A stretch of 7,511 nucleotides of DNA from Acidimicrobiaceae bacterium (GTDB lineage Bacteria; Actinomycetota; Acidimicrobiia; Acidimicrobiales; RAAP-2). The DNA lies in contig PLXU01000129.1 of assembly GCA_003151555.1 (NCBI GenBank), forward strand, positions 4,090 through 11,600, in the 5' to 3' direction. A program made the translations under genes and the position numbers. Below the pieces are notes generated by a model that did no database searches, had not been told where the DNA came from, and worked only from the letters and a program-made list of their open reading frames with translations. Numbering within the stretch: position 1 is the first letter of the stretch; each line of letters starts with the position of its first letter. Positions 6,523-7,511 of this stretch are shown here, piece by piece.

Positions 6523-6945
6523 TCAGTGTTCACGCCAGCCCAACGGAACGACCACCACCGGCGTGGTGGAGTGCTCCGCTAACTCCAAACTGGTACTGCC
6601 CAGCAGGAGTCCCGGGTGCTGGCCCTGACCCCTCGAACCAACGACCAGCAGGTCCGCCCCGACCGGTGGATCGGTGGCGCGCATTAGAACTGAGCACGCG
6701 TCCCCATCGTCGACATGCCAATAGAGACGCGAGACGCTAATGCCACACTCCTTGGCGAGCTTGAGCACTTCAGCGGGCGTCTCGTCGCGCGAGAAACGAG
6801 CGTGGAGGTGCTCGAGCAGACCGGCCGCGTGCACGACCACCACGTTGGCCCGGGTGTCGACGGCTAAGTGCATTGCCCAGCGGACCGCGATTTCCGAGTC
6901 GGCCGAGCCGTCGTAACCCACGGCGATCGTCCTTGGTGGTTTCAT
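6523..6945 (-). CDS. Universal stress protein (UspA family), single domain
   Basis: A 140-residue cytoplasmic protein, the normal size for a single-domain Usp. Usp proteins are alpha/beta nucleotide-binding proteins that usually dimerise and are induced by starvation, hypoxia or other stresses; their molecular task is often unclear. The first strand ends in VGYDGS with Asp12, the residue that contacts adenine nucleotide in ATP-binding members. GSRGQGQHPGLLLGS (103-117) is an exact G-x2-G-x9-G-S motif, so this is an ATP-binding type rather than the UspA type lacking the motif. The last strand is TTPVVVVP. The ATG at 6945 overlaps the stop of the upstream deacetylase as ATGA, and AGAGGAGG lies 7 nt before it within the deacetylase gene, an excellent ribosome binding site. 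The gene is probably co-transcribed with the deacetylase and ends before the 6411-6485 terminator. Confidence 0.95.
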   Translation of the reverse strand: MKPPRTIAVGYDGSADSEIAVRWAMHLAVDTRANVVVVHAAGLLEHLHARFSRDETPAEVLKLAKECGISVSRLYWHVDDGDACSVLMRATDPPVGADLLVVGSRGQGQHPGLLLGSTSLELAEHSTTPVVVVPLGWREH

Positions 6946-7511
6946 GATTGCGCCTCCTCTTGAGCGGCCCGATGCATCATTTCAAGGGCAGCATCGCGTT
7001 CACTCTTAGCCCGTTGGACCTCGACCAATCCCGGCCCACCCGAAGAGCGATCCTCGATATCGCCGGCGACCTCCAACACCGAAGCCAGGGTCGCCCTGAC
7101 CGACGAACGAAGCGCGGCAAGGTCGTAACCTCCCTCGAGGAACATCGCGAGGCGACCGGGACCGGGAACGAAACTGGCCACCGTACGAGCAAATTCGCCG
7201 TAGTCGCCGCTCGTCAGTTCCAGGTTGGCCATCGGGTCGGCGCGATGCGCGTCATAGCCCGCCGACACCAAGACCCAGGTGGCAGCGAACCTGTCGATTT
7301 CCGGCACGGCAATGTCGTCGAATGCGCGGCGAACCACGTCGCCGGTCGCGCCGGGCGGCAAGGGGATGTTGACGGTGTCGCCGATCGCGTGCCAGCCGCC
7401 GACTTCGCTCGCTGCGCCGCTGCCCGGGAACAACGGCGACTGATGCGTCGAGACGTAGAGCACTCGAGGGTCATCCCAGAACGCTTGCTGCGTGCCGTTG
7501 CCGTGGTGCAC
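6942..7511 (-). CDS. Histone deacetylase-family (AcuC / acetylpolyamine amidohydrolase-like) enzyme, 5' end outside window
   Basis: The last 189 residues of a zinc-dependent deacetylase of the arginase/deacetylase fold; the first 140 or so residues lie past the right edge. Bacterial members remove acetyl groups from lysines, polyamines or small amines, or take part in acetoin use. The visible part begins VHHGNGTQ: the edge GTG is an internal Val codon, not a start. The first His corresponds to the zinc ligand (HDAC8 His180) and the second to the catalytic His. SAGYDAHRADP provides the second zinc-binding Asp (visible residue 87), and LEGGYD holds the transition-state Tyr (residue 129). LYVSTHQ and NIPLPPG are further family signatures. 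The active site therefore looks intact as far as it can be seen. The C-terminus after about 150 is a charged helix rich in Glu, Arg and Ala. The stop overlaps the universal stress gene by four bases. Which substrate is deacetylated cannot be told. Confidence 0.93.
   Translation of the reverse strand: MHHGNGTQQAFWDDPRVLYVSTHQSPLFPGSGAASEVGGWHAIGDTVNIPLPPGATGDVVRRAFDDIAVPEIDRFAATWVLVSAGYDAHRADPMANLELTSGDYGEFARTVASFVPGPGRLAMFLEGGYDLAALRSSVRATLASVLEVAGDIEDRSSGGPGLVEVQRAKSERDAALEMMHRAAQEEAQS

Noticed and set aside
7509..7511. GTG at the right edge as the start of the deacetylase
   Set aside because: It encodes the Val of the internal DVHHGNG motif; the true start is outside the window.

Overview
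The window is GC-rich bacterial DNA, gene-dense, with short 4-nt gene overlaps and frequent GTG/TTG-type signals. The protein families seen are a FdhF/YdeP-type molybdoenzyme, two ABC-2 type exporters, a universal stress protein and a class II-like deacetylase. Together with an N-terminal domain of a kind I associate with actinobacterial proteins, they suggest a high-GC actinobacterium, possibly Acidimicrobiia. This taxonomic call is inference and is not firm.

Layout. The minus strand from 1799 to the left edge encodes the first 599 residues of a molybdopterin oxidoreductase; its C-terminus lies outside the window. A 362-bp divergent intergenic region separates it from two plus-strand ABC transporter modules. 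Module 1 (2162-4347) is an ATPase with an unusual N-terminal extension, followed by its permease with an ATGA overlap. A 337-bp gap follows (4348-4684), holding one small dyad and a doubtful antisense ORF. Module 2 (4685-6312) is a BcrA-like ATPase plus permease, with a GTGA overlap. Converging on it from the right, on the minus strand, are a histone-deacetylase-family enzyme (cut by the right edge) and a universal stress protein, joined by an ATGA overlap. Between the converging transcripts, a perfect 16-bp inverted repeat with a T-rich flank (6411-6485) looks like a bidirectional terminator.

How the genes work together. Each ABC module should form a separate complex of two ATPases and two permeases that exports or moves an unknown substrate. 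The sequence does not identify either substrate. The deacetylase and stress protein are probably made together from one transcript. Nothing here links the molybdoenzyme functionally to the transporters beyond sharing an intergenic region.

The most unusual item is the first ABC ATPase. Before a complete nucleotide-binding domain it carries about 165 extra residues: a compact beta-rich domain resembling PEGA-like domains, a hydrophobic segment, and a low-complexity linker. I see no mobile element, CRISPR array, tRNA or rRNA gene.
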